Source of the DNA: Streptomyces sp. GKU 895
Lineage (GTDB): Bacteria; Actinomycetota; Actinomycetes; Streptomycetales; Streptomycetaceae
Length of the DNA stretch: 55,369 bases
Reading direction: 5' to 3'
Assembly (NCBI GenBank): GCA_002027195.1
Contig: MWJO01000050.1
Span: 1-55,369 of the forward strand
The first letter of the stretch is position 1, and each line of letters opens with the position of its first letter. Below the pieces are notes generated by a model, which did no database searches, had not been told where the DNA came from, and saw only the letters and a list, made by a program, of their open reading frames with translations. Position numbers and translations under genes: made by a program. Of the stretch, positions 36,990-45,005 are shown piece by piece.

Positions 36990-37256
36990 ATGGGTCTCCT
37001 GGACAATTTGAAAGCCAAGCTCAGCCCGGCCAAGGACAAGGTCTCCGACCTCGCGCTGCAGCACGGGGACAAGATCCAGCACGGTCTCGACAAGGCCGCA
37101 CAGGCCGTCGACAAGAAGACCAAGGGCAAGTACAGCGACAAGATCCACACGGGCACGGGCAAGGCCAAGGACGCCATGGACCGACTCGCGCACAAGTCTG
37201 ACGGTGGTACGGGCGGCTCGACCGCGCCCCCGTCCTCGCCGCCGCCCGCTTCCTGA
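36990..37256 (+). CDS. MT0933-family antitoxin-like protein
   Basis: 88 residues. MGLLDNLKAKLSPAKDKVSD and a Lys/Asp/His-rich amphipathic region match the MT0933 antitoxin family of actinobacteria. The end is Gly/Ser/Pro-rich. GGGAAGG precedes the ATG. No toxin-like partner is adjacent: the upstream neighbour is the acidic protein and the downstream gene faces the other way. An antitoxin role is thus only by family name. Confidence 0.75.
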   Translation: MGLLDNLKAKLSPAKDKVSDLALQHGDKIQHGLDKAAQAVDKKTKGKYSDKIHTGTGKAKDAMDRLAHKSDGGTGGSTAPPSSPPPAS

Positions 37257-37270
37257 ACGGCACATCGGCT

Positions 37271-37301
37271 GACGGCCGTGGAGCGACCGCTCCCGGCCGT
37301 C
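37271..37301 (+). terminator. Hairpin after the antitoxin-like gene
   Basis: GACGGCCG-T-GGAGCG pairs with CGCTCC-CGGCCGTC: 14 bp with one bulged T and a two-base AC loop, 14 bases after the stop. Confidence 0.85.
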
Positions 37302-37378
37302 CGCCGTTTCATGCCCGCGTCACGGCGGCTTCGCGGCCGCGTCAGGGTGCTGCATGGCCGCGTCAGGGCAGGAGGCGG

Positions 37379-38110
37379 TCAGGACCAGGCCACGACCACA
37401 TACCCCACCCCGTACGGCGCGTCCTCGTACAGCAGCTGGCCGCCGAGCCCCGCCCCCTCGGCCGCGCCCGCCAGGACCTGCCAGGGGGCCCGGCCGGAGA
37501 CCTTGAGCTCGTACGCCAGCTCCGCGTCCAGCGCCTCGAGAGCCGCCACGTCCACCGCGCCCAGCGCCCGCGCGACCTCCGCGTCGAAGGGTGCCGCGCG
37601 CTCGTCGAGGTAGCCGGGTGCCTTGAGCGTGCGGCAGGCGCTGGCGTCGCCCATCACCAGCAGCGCCACGCGCTCGGCCCGCGCGGCGATGCCCCTTCCG
37701 ACTTCAATACACCGCTCGGCCGCGAGAGGTTCCCCCACGCCGAGCCCCTCGACCGGGGCGTACGACCACCCGGTCTTCGCCAGCAGCCACGCGGCCACGG
37801 ACAGCGAGAGCGGCAGCGCGTCCTCGGCCGCACCGCCCGTGTCCACTGGGACGTCGACGTCCCGGCCCAGTCGTACGTCGATGTCCACGCCGAAACCCCG
37901 GAACGAACCCCGCGCGCCCTCGGCATGCGGCCCCCGCCCGCTCTGGTCGGCGGGCCCGACCACCACGAGCACGTCCGGCCGGGCGGCGGCGAGCACGCCG
38001 AGCGCGTCCGTGCAGGCGGCACGCGCGGCGTCCAGCTCGGGCGCGGCACCCGCGGCGACCTCGGGCACGAGGAGAGGCGGACAGGGGCAGACTGCGGCGG
38101 CGACAAGCAT
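37379..38110 (-). CDS. LigB-like class III extradiol dioxygenase-fold protein
   Basis: 243 residues. MLVAAAVCPCPPLLVPEVAAG, VLVVVGPADQSG, VALLVMGDASACRTLKAPGYLDERA and the C-terminal YEDAPYGVGYVVVAWS fit the LigB/MEMO-like fold. Several metal-ligand histidines of true ring-cleaving enzymes are missing (no PHPP or GSHN-type motif is seen), so catalysis as a dioxygenase is doubtful. It lies 57 bases after miaB on the same strand. Confidence 0.7.
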   Translation of the reverse strand: MLVAAAVCPCPPLLVPEVAAGAAPELDAARAACTDALGVLAAARPDVLVVVGPADQSGRGPHAEGARGSFRGFGVDIDVRLGRDVDVPVDTGGAAEDALPLSLSVAAWLLAKTGWSYAPVEGLGVGEPLAAERCIEVGRGIAARAERVALLVMGDASACRTLKAPGYLDERAAPFDAEVARALGAVDVAALEALDAELAYELKVSGRAPWQVLAGAAEGAGLGGQLLYEDAPYGVGYVVVAWS

Positions 38111-38167
38111 GATCGGCAGCGTAACGCCGTCCGGCGCTCCCGCGTCACTCCTCCATGCCGCTGGACC

Positions 38168-39694
38168 TCAGTGCGCCGCGCACCCACCCGTCGCCGCCGG
38201 CAGCGGCTCCGGCACGCCGATCTTCGGGAGGCCCAGCAGCACGCCTGCCGGCTTGGCCGCCTCGGCGGCGTTGCGCTTCTCCCAGGCGTCGCCCGCGCGC
38301 GTGCGGCGCACGTTCAGGACGGGGCCCTCGGCGAGGAGGTGGTGCGGGGCGGCGTACGTGATCTCGACCGTGACCACGTCGCCGGGGCGGACCTCCTCGT
38401 CCGGCTTGGTGAAGTGGACCAGGCGGTTGTCGGGGGCGCGGCCGGAGAGGCGGTGGGTGGAGCCGTCCTTGCGGCCCTCGCCCTCGGCGACCATCAGCTC
38501 CAGCGTGCGGCCGACCTGCTTCTTGTTCTCGTCCCAGGAGATCTCCTCCTGGAGGGCGACGAGACGCTCGTAGCGCGCCTGGACGACCTCCTTGGGGATC
38601 TGCCCCTCCATGGTCGCGGCCGGGGTTCCGGGGCGCTTGGAGTACTGGAAGGTGAAGGCGTTGGTGAAGCGGGCCTCGCGGACCGTGTGCATGGTCTGCT
38701 CGAAGTCCTCCTCGGTCTCGCCGGGGAAGCCGACGATGATGTCGGTCGAGATCGCGGCGTCCGGCATCGCGGCGCGCACCTTCTCGATGATCCCGAGGAA
38801 ACGCTCCTGCCGGTACGAGCGGCGCATCGCCTTCAGCACCGTGTCCGAGCCGGACTGGAGCGGCATGTGCAGCTGCGGCATCACGTTCGGCGTCTCGGCC
38901 ATGGCGGCGATCACGTCGTCCGTGAAGTCGCGCGGGTGCGGGGAGGTGAAGCGGACGCGCTCCAGGCCCTCGATCTTCCCGCAGGCCCGCAGCAGCTTGC
39001 TGAAGGCCTCGCGGTCACCGATGTCGGAGCCGTACGCGTTGACGTTCTGGCCGAGCAGCGTGATCTCGGAGACGCCCTCGGAGACCAGGGCCTCGATCTC
39101 GGCGAGGATGTCGCCGGTGCGACGGTCCTTCTCCTTGCCGCGCAGCGCCGGGACGATGCAGAACGTGCAGGTGTTGTTGCAGCCCACGGAGATCGACACC
39201 CAGGCCGCGTAGGCGCTCTCGCGCCGGGTCGGCAGCGTGGAGGGGAACGCCTCCAGGGACTCGGCGATCTCGACCTGCGCCTCCTCCTGCACGCGCGCGC
39301 GTTCCAGCAGGACCGGCAGCTTGCCGATGTTGTGCGTGCCGAAGACGACGTCCACCCAGGGCGCCTTCTTCACGATGGTGTCCTGGTCCTTCTGCGCCAG
39401 GCACCCGCCGACCGCGATCTGCATGCCGGGCCGCGAGGCCTTCTTGGGGGCGAGCCGGCCGAGGTTGCCGTACAGCCGGTTGTCGGCGTTCTCGCGCACC
39501 GCGCAGGTGTTGAAGACCACCACGTCCGCGTCCCCGTCGGAGCCCTCGGGCGCGCGCACGTACCCGGCCTCCTCCAGCAGTCCGGACAATCGCTCGGAGT
39601 CATGGACGTTCATCTGGCACCCGTAGGTACGAACTTCGTAGGTCTTGGGCACTGAGACGTCCACTGCCGGGCTCCGGTCGCTGCTGATGGTCAT
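38168..39694 (-). CDS. miaB: tRNA-2-methylthio-N6-dimethylallyladenosine synthase
   Basis: 508 residues, radical-SAM methylthiotransferase acting on tRNA A37 after MiaA. The N-terminal cluster cysteines are Cys26 (YGCQMN), Cys64 (NTCAVRE) and Cys98 (GGCLAQ). The radical-SAM triad is Cys172, Cys176 and Cys179 in GCNNTCTFC. GEITLLGQNVN-type and GFPGETEEDF motifs and a C-terminal TRAM domain (VTVEITYAAPHHL) follow. The start is ATG 39694. Frame intact. Confidence 0.95.
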   Translation of the reverse strand: MTISSDRSPAVDVSVPKTYEVRTYGCQMNVHDSERLSGLLEEAGYVRAPEGSDGDADVVVFNTCAVRENADNRLYGNLGRLAPKKASRPGMQIAVGGCLAQKDQDTIVKKAPWVDVVFGTHNIGKLPVLLERARVQEEAQVEIAESLEAFPSTLPTRRESAYAAWVSISVGCNNTCTFCIVPALRGKEKDRRTGDILAEIEALVSEGVSEITLLGQNVNAYGSDIGDREAFSKLLRACGKIEGLERVRFTSPHPRDFTDDVIAAMAETPNVMPQLHMPLQSGSDTVLKAMRRSYRQERFLGIIEKVRAAMPDAAISTDIIVGFPGETEEDFEQTMHTVREARFTNAFTFQYSKRPGTPAATMEGQIPKEVVQARYERLVALQEEISWDENKKQVGRTLELMVAEGEGRKDGSTHRLSGRAPDNRLVHFTKPDEEVRPGDVVTVEITYAAPHHLLAEGPVLNVRRTRAGDAWEKRNAAEAAKPAGVLLGLPKIGVPEPLPAATGGCAAH

Positions 39695-39797
39695 CCCTCA
39701 AGAGTAGGCGGTCCCGGGAACGCCTCGCGCCGGGCCGGGGCGCCCCCCGGGGGTGCGGGGTCCGCGGGGCGAGATCACCATGAGGAGCAGGTGGCCC

Positions 39798-41945
39798 ATG
39801 GATTCCGTGACCTCGCGCAGAGTGCTGCGCGTCCTCGCCTTCGCCGCGGCCGTGCTGTGCACGCTGATCGTCGCCGTGGCGGCCACAGCGCGTGCCACGG
39901 TCGTGTCGGCCGGCTTCTACGGGTCGGTGCTGGACGAGGAGTCGGCGTACGACCGTGTCTACGACCAGGTCCTGGTCGATCCGAAGGCCGCGCCCGTGAC
40001 CCGGAACCTGCTGGCGGGGCTGCCCGTGCCGGAGGCCGTGCTGACCTCCAACATCAAGCTGGTGCTGCCTCCGGAGACGCTCCGGGACCTCACCCGGGAG
40101 CAGATCCGCAACACCGTCGGGTATCTCCGCGGCGACCGGGACACCCTCGTTTTGTCCGTGGATCTGCGCCCGGTGCTGGACAACGTCGACGACCTGGCCC
40201 AGGTCTACTTCGGCGATCTCGTCGCCTCCGTGCAGAACCGCACCGAGCCGGACTTCGCCGCGTTCTCGGCGGACCTGTCGGCCGCCCTGGAGCATGTCGC
40301 CGCCGGCCGCGTCCCCGGTTCGCTGCCCGCCCTCCCCCTCACCGAGGAGCAGGCCGCCACGGCCGCGGGGCACCTTCTCGCCGCGCTTCCCGAGGAGCAG
40401 CGGGAGGCGCTGCGGCCGGACGTCGAAGTGGCCCTCGGCGACGGGGACATCGGCACCGTGCTCGCGACCGTGGCACCCGCGGTGGTGTCCGAGCGCACCC
40501 ACGACGCCGCCACCCGGCTGCGGACGCTCGCGGGAGGCAGCCACTGGAACCTCGACCGCCCTCTCGACCTCGCGGCTCTGCACAGCGTTCGCCCGTACAC
40601 GGCGGTCGGGCTCGGGATCGTCGAGGCGGTTGCCGCCGCGCTGCTGGTCGCCGCCCTGGCGATGCTGTGGTTCACCGGTTCCGCCGCGCCCGGCCGCAGG
40701 CCGATGCTGCTGGGCTGGGCGCTGGCCGCCGGTGGGCTGCTGACGGCCCTGGTCGTCGTCCTCGTACGACTTGTCGGCGGCGGCCGTTTCGTCGATCCGC
40801 CGGCGAGCTGGCCGGCCGGCCTCGCCGACCTGGTCGACGACCTCCAGCGCACGGCCGTCGACGACATGACGGCTGCGGCCCTCGGCAGCGCGCTGGTCCC
40901 GCTGGTGGCGGGTGCGCTGCTCGCCGGACTCGGGTGGGCTCTCCAGGTACGGCCCCGGCTGCGGACGGCGCCCGCGGCCGCGTACATCCGTCCGATGGCG
41001 GCCGGTGCGAGCGCCCTCGCCCTCGCCGGTCTCGTGCTGGTGCCCCTGGCCGCGCCCGAGGCGCCGCGCCGGTGCGAGGGCAGCGTGCGGCTGTGCGACC
41101 GGCCGTACGACGAGGTCGCCTTCCTGACCTCGCACAACGCCATGTCGACCACCGTCGACCAGTTCATCGGCCCGCTCCAGGACCCGGCCATCACCACCCA
41201 GCTGGACGACGGGGTACGGGCCCTCCAGATCGACACCTACCGCTGGGAACGGCCCGACGAGATCACCGCGCGGCTGAACGGGTCCGACTTCTCGCCCGAG
41301 CAGCGCGCGCTGATCGCCCACGTCGTCAACCGGGTCAACCCGCCCCGTGAAGGGCTGTGGCTGTGCCATTCCGTGTGCCGGGCCGGGGCGATACCGCTGG
41401 TGCCGGAGCTGCGGGAGATCCGGGACTGGATGCGCGACCATCCGACCGAGGTGCTGACCCTGATCGTGCAGGACGCGATCTCCGGCGAGGACACCGCCGA
41501 GGCGTTCGCGCGGGCGGGGCTGAACGACCTCGTCTTCACGCCGGACGACGATCCCGCGGAGCCCTGGCCGACGCTGGGCGACATGATCGACAGCGGGCGG
41601 CGGCTGGTGGTCTTCGCCGAGCAGGCCGACGGCCCGGCCGCGTGGTACCGGAACTTCTACCGCTACGGCATGGAGACGCCGTTCTCCTTCCGGCGCCCCG
41701 AGCAGATGAGCTGTGAGCCGCACCGGGGCGGCACCGGCAAGCGGCTGTTCCTGCTCAACCACTTCATCACGGCGGGCGGCGGCAGCCGCCTGGACGCGGG
41801 CGAGGTCAACGCGCGCGACTACGTCCTGGACCGCGTCGCGGAGTGCGAACGGGAGCGGGGCCGTCCGGTGAACTTCGTCGCCGTCGACTACACGACGATC
41901 GGCGACGCGCGCGGGGCCGTGGACACACTCAACGCCGAGCGGTGA
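39798..41945 (+). CDS. Membrane protein with PI-PLC X-like domain
   Basis: 715 residues. A signal anchor (about 9-31) is followed by an extracellular alpha-rich region, then four or more membrane helices at about 275-400. The C-terminal exported domain has the phospholipase C X-type signatures FLTSHNAMS near 445, GVRALQIDTYRW near 472 and WLCHSVCRAG near 522. The two histidines in those motifs match the catalytic pair of PI-PLC. It may hydrolyse a phospholipid or glycolipid head group; the substrate is not known. ATG 39798 is chosen for AGGAG at ten bases; ATG 39780 is possible. Its last codons are the first unit of a tandem repeat. Confidence 0.75.
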   Translation: MDSVTSRRVLRVLAFAAAVLCTLIVAVAATARATVVSAGFYGSVLDEESAYDRVYDQVLVDPKAAPVTRNLLAGLPVPEAVLTSNIKLVLPPETLRDLTREQIRNTVGYLRGDRDTLVLSVDLRPVLDNVDDLAQVYFGDLVASVQNRTEPDFAAFSADLSAALEHVAAGRVPGSLPALPLTEEQAATAAGHLLAALPEEQREALRPDVEVALGDGDIGTVLATVAPAVVSERTHDAATRLRTLAGGSHWNLDRPLDLAALHSVRPYTAVGLGIVEAVAAALLVAALAMLWFTGSAAPGRRPMLLGWALAAGGLLTALVVVLVRLVGGGRFVDPPASWPAGLADLVDDLQRTAVDDMTAAALGSALVPLVAGALLAGLGWALQVRPRLRTAPAAAYIRPMAAGASALALAGLVLVPLAAPEAPRRCEGSVRLCDRPYDEVAFLTSHNAMSTTVDQFIGPLQDPAITTQLDDGVRALQIDTYRWERPDEITARLNGSDFSPEQRALIAHVVNRVNPPREGLWLCHSVCRAGAIPLVPELREIRDWMRDHPTEVLTLIVQDAISGEDTAEAFARAGLNDLVFTPDDDPAEPWPTLGDMIDSGRRLVVFAEQADGPAAWYRNFYRYGMETPFSFRRPEQMSCEPHRGGTGKRLFLLNHFITAGGGSRLDAGEVNARDYVLDRVAECERERGRPVNFVAVDYTTIGDARGAVDTLNAER

Positions 41946-42054
41946 CGCGGGGCCGTGCACGCACTCGACGCCGAGCCGTGACGCGGGGCCGTGCACGCAC
42001 TCGACGCCGAGCGGTGACGCGGGGCCGTGGACACGCTCGACCGGCAGCGCGAGC
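41911..42054. repeat. 36-bp tandem repeat starting in the PLC-like gene and running past its stop
   Basis: Units start at 41911, 41947, 41983 and 42019; the fourth is partial. In frame they read GAVDTLNAER-stop, GAVHALDAEP-stop, GAVHALDAER-stop and GAVDTLDRQRE. Three stop codons thus occupy the same place in successive units. Confidence 0.95.
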
Positions 42055-42138
42055 CATTAGGGCCCGCCGGAGTGGCCGGGCCGTCCCGTCGCCCGCAGGA
42101 TGGGGACGAATCATGACAACTGCCGCCGAGAGGACCTC

Positions 42139-42738
42139 ATGCTCTCTTCCACCCCACGGCGCCGGACCGCGACCGCGCTCGCCGGACTCGTCCTGGCAGC
42201 GGTGAGCGCGGCGTCGCTCGTCTCCTGCTCGGACAGTGACAACGACGGCTCCTCGTCCAGCGCTTCAGCCGCCGTCACGGCGTCCTTCTCCGGTTCGGCT
42301 CCGTCCGCCCTCGCCTCCGTCAAGGAGTCGGTCAAGGCGTCGGTCTCGGCCCTCGCCTCCTCCGCCTCCGCACAGGCCTCGGCATGGCTGGCCTCGGTGT
42401 CCGCGGAGACCGAGCGCGCCAACCGGGCCGCCAAGAACGCCCTCGAGGACGTCGACGGCAAGGGCAACGCCACCGCCGACGTCTCCCTCACCGGCAAGCC
42501 GCGCTCCGAGACGGCCGGACTGCTGGCCGTCGTCGTGAACATCACCAACAGCACCGACGAGACCACGTCCTACGCCGTCCAGGTCGACTTCCGCGACCCC
42601 GACGGCAAGGTCGTGCAGACGCGTTACGTCGGCGCGGAGGACCTGAAGCCGGGCGCGAAGGCCCAGCCGCTCGCCATCAGCACGGAAGCGAAGGAGCAGC
42701 AGCTGACCGCCGTGGTCGCGAAGGCGCAGCGCTACTGA
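42139..42738 (+). CDS. Lipoprotein with FxLYD-like C-terminal domain
   Basis: 199 residues. Arg-rich start, hydrophobic core and lipobox SLVSC near residue 29, so it is lipid-anchored outside the membrane. Next comes a long Ser/Ala-rich helical stretch (SVKESVKASVSALASSASAQ). The C-terminal part, AGLLAVVVNITNSTDETTSY to GAEDLKPGAKAQ, is a beta-sandwich typical of extracellular FxLYD-type domains. ATG 42139 follows GAGAGGA. It lacks a known role; it may be wall- or membrane-associated. Confidence 0.75.
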   Translation: MLSSTPRRRTATALAGLVLAAVSAASLVSCSDSDNDGSSSSASAAVTASFSGSAPSALASVKESVKASVSALASSASAQASAWLASVSAETERANRAAKNALEDVDGKGNATADVSLTGKPRSETAGLLAVVVNITNSTDETTSYAVQVDFRDPDGKVVQTRYVGAEDLKPGAKAQPLAISTEAKEQQLTAVVAKAQRY

Positions 42739-42757
42739 GACCAGCCCCGTAGGGCGC

Positions 42758-43408
42758 TCACGGCTCGATCAGCCCCGCGCGGATCGCGTACCGGGTCAGC
42801 TCCAGCCGGTCCCGCATCCCGAGCTTGGCCAGCAGGTTCGCGCGGTGCCGTTCGACCGTCTTGGTGCTGATGAACAGCAGCTCGCCGATCTCCTTGGACG
42901 TGTGCCCCTCGGCGACGAGCTTGAGGATCTCCTCCTCGCGCTCGGTGACGGCCCGCGCGGGCAGCGCGTCGCCCCGGTGCAGGCGGTCCAGGTACGACCG
43001 TACAAGAGCGCGTTCGGCGCCGGGATAGACGAACGGCTCGTCGCGCACGGCGCTCCGGCAGGCCGCGACCAGGTCCCGGTCGGCGACGGACTTCAGCACG
43101 TAACCGCTGGCCCCGGCCTTGAGCGCCTCGAAGAAGTACTGCTCGTTGTCGTACATGGTCAGGATGAGGATGCGCAGCCCCGGCAGCCGTCGCGACAGCT
43201 CGCGGGCCGCCTGGAGGCCGGTCATCCGGGGCATGGCGATGTCGAGGACCGCCAGGTCGACCTCACGCGCGCGTGCCAGCTCGACGGCCTCCGCCCCGTC
43301 CCCGGCCTCGGCCACGACCGTCAGGTCGTCCTCGCCGTCCAGGATCAGCCGTACGCCCCGTCGTACGAGGGTGTGGTCGTCGGCGAGCAGTACCCGAACA
43401 GGGGTCAT
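42758..43408 (-). CDS. NarL/FixJ-family response regulator
   Basis: 216 residues. Receiver domain with acidic pocket DD at 10-11 and phospho-acceptor Asp56 (VLDIAMP). The LuxR-type DNA-binding domain is at about 150-216 (LTEREEEILKLVAEGHTSKE-like, KTVERHRANLLAKLG). It overlaps the kinase gene by four bases (ATGA), so the pair is translationally coupled. Targets unknown; neighbours include the antiporter pair and the lipoprotein. Confidence 0.92.
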   Translation of the reverse strand: MTPVRVLLADDHTLVRRGVRLILDGEDDLTVVAEAGDGAEAVELARAREVDLAVLDIAMPRMTGLQAARELSRRLPGLRILILTMYDNEQYFFEALKAGASGYVLKSVADRDLVAACRSAVRDEPFVYPGAERALVRSYLDRLHRGDALPARAVTEREEEILKLVAEGHTSKEIGELLFISTKTVERHRANLLAKLGMRDRLELTRYAIRAGLIEP

Positions 43409-44343
43409 CGGTTCCCCCGGACGAGCAGTCGTACATCCGTTCCTCCACCCGGAGCTGCCGCGAGCGTGAGGTCGGCCCCGATGAGCAGCGCCCGCTCCCG
43501 CATGCCCCGTATCCCGGCTCCCTCGGGGGTGTCCCCGACGCCCTTGCCGTTGTCCCGTACGAGGAGTTCGACGCCGTCCGCGACCGGCTGGAGCCGGATC
43601 TCGGCGTGGTCGGCGGCGGAGTGCCGGGCGGTGTTGGTGAGGCCCTCCTGGGCCACCCGGTAGAGCACGAGTTCCGACTCCTCGGTCAGGGGCGGCAGTC
43701 CGCCGGTGACGTGATGGCGCACCGTCAGGCCGGGCGCGCTGAACTCACCGGCGAGCGAGCGCAGGGCGCTGGCCAGGCCGAGCTCCTCCAGGACGCCGGG
43801 GCGCAGCCGGCGGGCGATGCGGCGGATCTCGTCGAGCCCCGCGCGTGTGGCCTCCTGGGCCTGGGCCACCTCTTCGCGCAGTCCCTCGGGGGCCCGGTCG
43901 GCGACGCGCTTGAGCTGGAGGAGGACGGCGGTCAGGGTCTGGCCCACCTCGTCATGCAGCTCGCGCGCGATGCGGTGACGCTCGCGCTCCTGCGCGGACA
44001 GGGCCCGCCCGGCTCCGGCGGCCCGCTCGGCCTCCAGCCGGTCGAGCATGGTGTTGTACGTCGTGATGAGCGCCGCCGCTTCCGTGGGACCGGCGACGGC
44101 GGCGCGGGCGCCGGGCCGGAGCAGGTCGGCGGCGGCCATGGCCTGAGCCAGCCGTTTGAGCGGGGCGAGGCCGATGCGCAGGACCAGCGCGTTCGCCGCC
44201 AGCAGCACGGCCAGGCCCGCGACCACGACGACCGCTTCGGCCGAGGTCACGGGCGTCGACACGGTGACCGGGCCCAGCAGCAGCGCGGCGGCCACGACCA
44301 GGCCGGCGGCGTTGAGCGAGAAGATCCGCCAGAACAGCGACAC
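43405..44343 (-). CDS. NarL-type sensor histidine kinase
   Basis: About 312 residues. Two membrane helices (residues about 8-30 and 35-58) with almost no external loop come first, so the signal is probably sensed in the membrane. A HAMP-like segment follows, then the HisKA_3 box ERHRIARELHDEVGQTL with the phospho-His, and an ATPase domain (NTARHSAADHAEI, DNGKGVG, GIRGMRERA). GTG 44343 (MSLFWRIFSLNAAG) is preferred because GGGAGCAGGAAC precedes it. An ATG at 44430 would add a hydrophilic tail. Confidence 0.9.
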   Translation of the reverse strand: MSLFWRIFSLNAAGLVVAAALLLGPVTVSTPVTSAEAVVVVAGLAVLLAANALVLRIGLAPLKRLAQAMAAADLLRPGARAAVAGPTEAAALITTYNTMLDRLEAERAAGAGRALSAQERERHRIARELHDEVGQTLTAVLLQLKRVADRAPEGLREEVAQAQEATRAGLDEIRRIARRLRPGVLEELGLASALRSLAGEFSAPGLTVRHHVTGGLPPLTEESELVLYRVAQEGLTNTARHSAADHAEIRLQPVADGVELLVRDNGKGVGDTPEGAGIRGMRERALLIGADLTLAAAPGGGTDVRLLVRGNR

Positions 44344-44519
44344 GTTCCTGCTCCCGCCCCTCTCCTCCGATGCCTGCCCTACCAGACTCGGACGGTCTCC
44401 CCGCTCGCGTATATCCGTGACGCCACCCATGTCGCCACCGTACGGGGCGGTGGCAGCATGCCCATCCGGTACCTGCGACCACCCGATCACGACGATCACC
44501 GACCATGAGGGGAAGAAAC

Positions 44520-45005
44520 GTGTCTGCACCGCGCCTGAGGGCGACGCCGCTGCCGGGGATCGGGGTCCAGTACGACCTCATGACCCGGGAAAACCGCCAC
44601 CTGTCCGTGGTGGCACACCGCGACGGCGCCCGGACGGTGAGCGTGTACCGGGCCGACGACCCCGACTCCTGCGCCCAGTCGCTGCGGCTGACCGGCGCCG
44701 AGGCCGGCTCGCTGATCGACGCGCTGAAGCCGTCCCACCACAGCGCGAGCCTGCTCTACACCACCGACCTCGGGCTGGTCGCCGAGCGCATCGAGGTCGC
44801 GGCGGCCTCGCACTGGAACGGGCGGCTGCTGGGCGAGACCCGGATGCGGACGGACACGGGCGCGTCGATCGTCGCCGTGCTGCGGCGGGCCGAGGCGATC
44901 CCGTCCCCGGCTCCGGACTTCCGGCTCGCGGGCGGGGACACGGTCATCGTCGTCGGCACCCGTGAGGGCGTCGACGCCGCCGCCGCGATACTCGGGCGGG
45001 AGTGA
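44520..45005 (+). CDS. TrkA-C domain regulatory subunit of cation:proton antiporter
   Basis: 161 residues, KhtT/AmhM-like. The N-terminal part (PGIGVQYDLMTRENRHLSVV) and a middle segment are followed by a TrkA-C domain (MRTDTGASIVAVLRRAEAIP to GDTVIVVGTREGV), which binds a nucleotide or ion and gates the partner channel. GTG 44520 follows AGGGGAAG. The stop overlaps the antiporter start by four bases (GTGA), so the subunits are made together. The ion (K or Na) is not certain. Confidence 0.85.
   Translation: MSAPRLRATPLPGIGVQYDLMTRENRHLSVVAHRDGARTVSVYRADDPDSCAQSLRLTGAEAGSLIDALKPSHHSASLLYTTDLGLVAERIEVAAASHWNGRLLGETRMRTDTGASIVAVLRRAEAIPSPAPDFRLAGGDTVIVVGTREGVDAAAAILGRE

Noticed and set aside
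36609..37256. Toxin-antitoxin module made of the acidic protein and the MT0933-like protein
   Set aside because: The upstream protein is disordered and acidic with no toxin fold; only the antitoxin family name suggests a module.
39600..41996. 798-codon minus-strand frame opposite the PLC-like gene
   Set aside because: Antisense artefact of GC bias; no domains, and the plus strand has signal anchor, membrane helices and X-domain motifs.
41929..42054. CRISPR-like array
   Set aside because: The units are contiguous 36-bp tandem copies with no unique spacers and continue from coding sequence, so this is a minisatellite.
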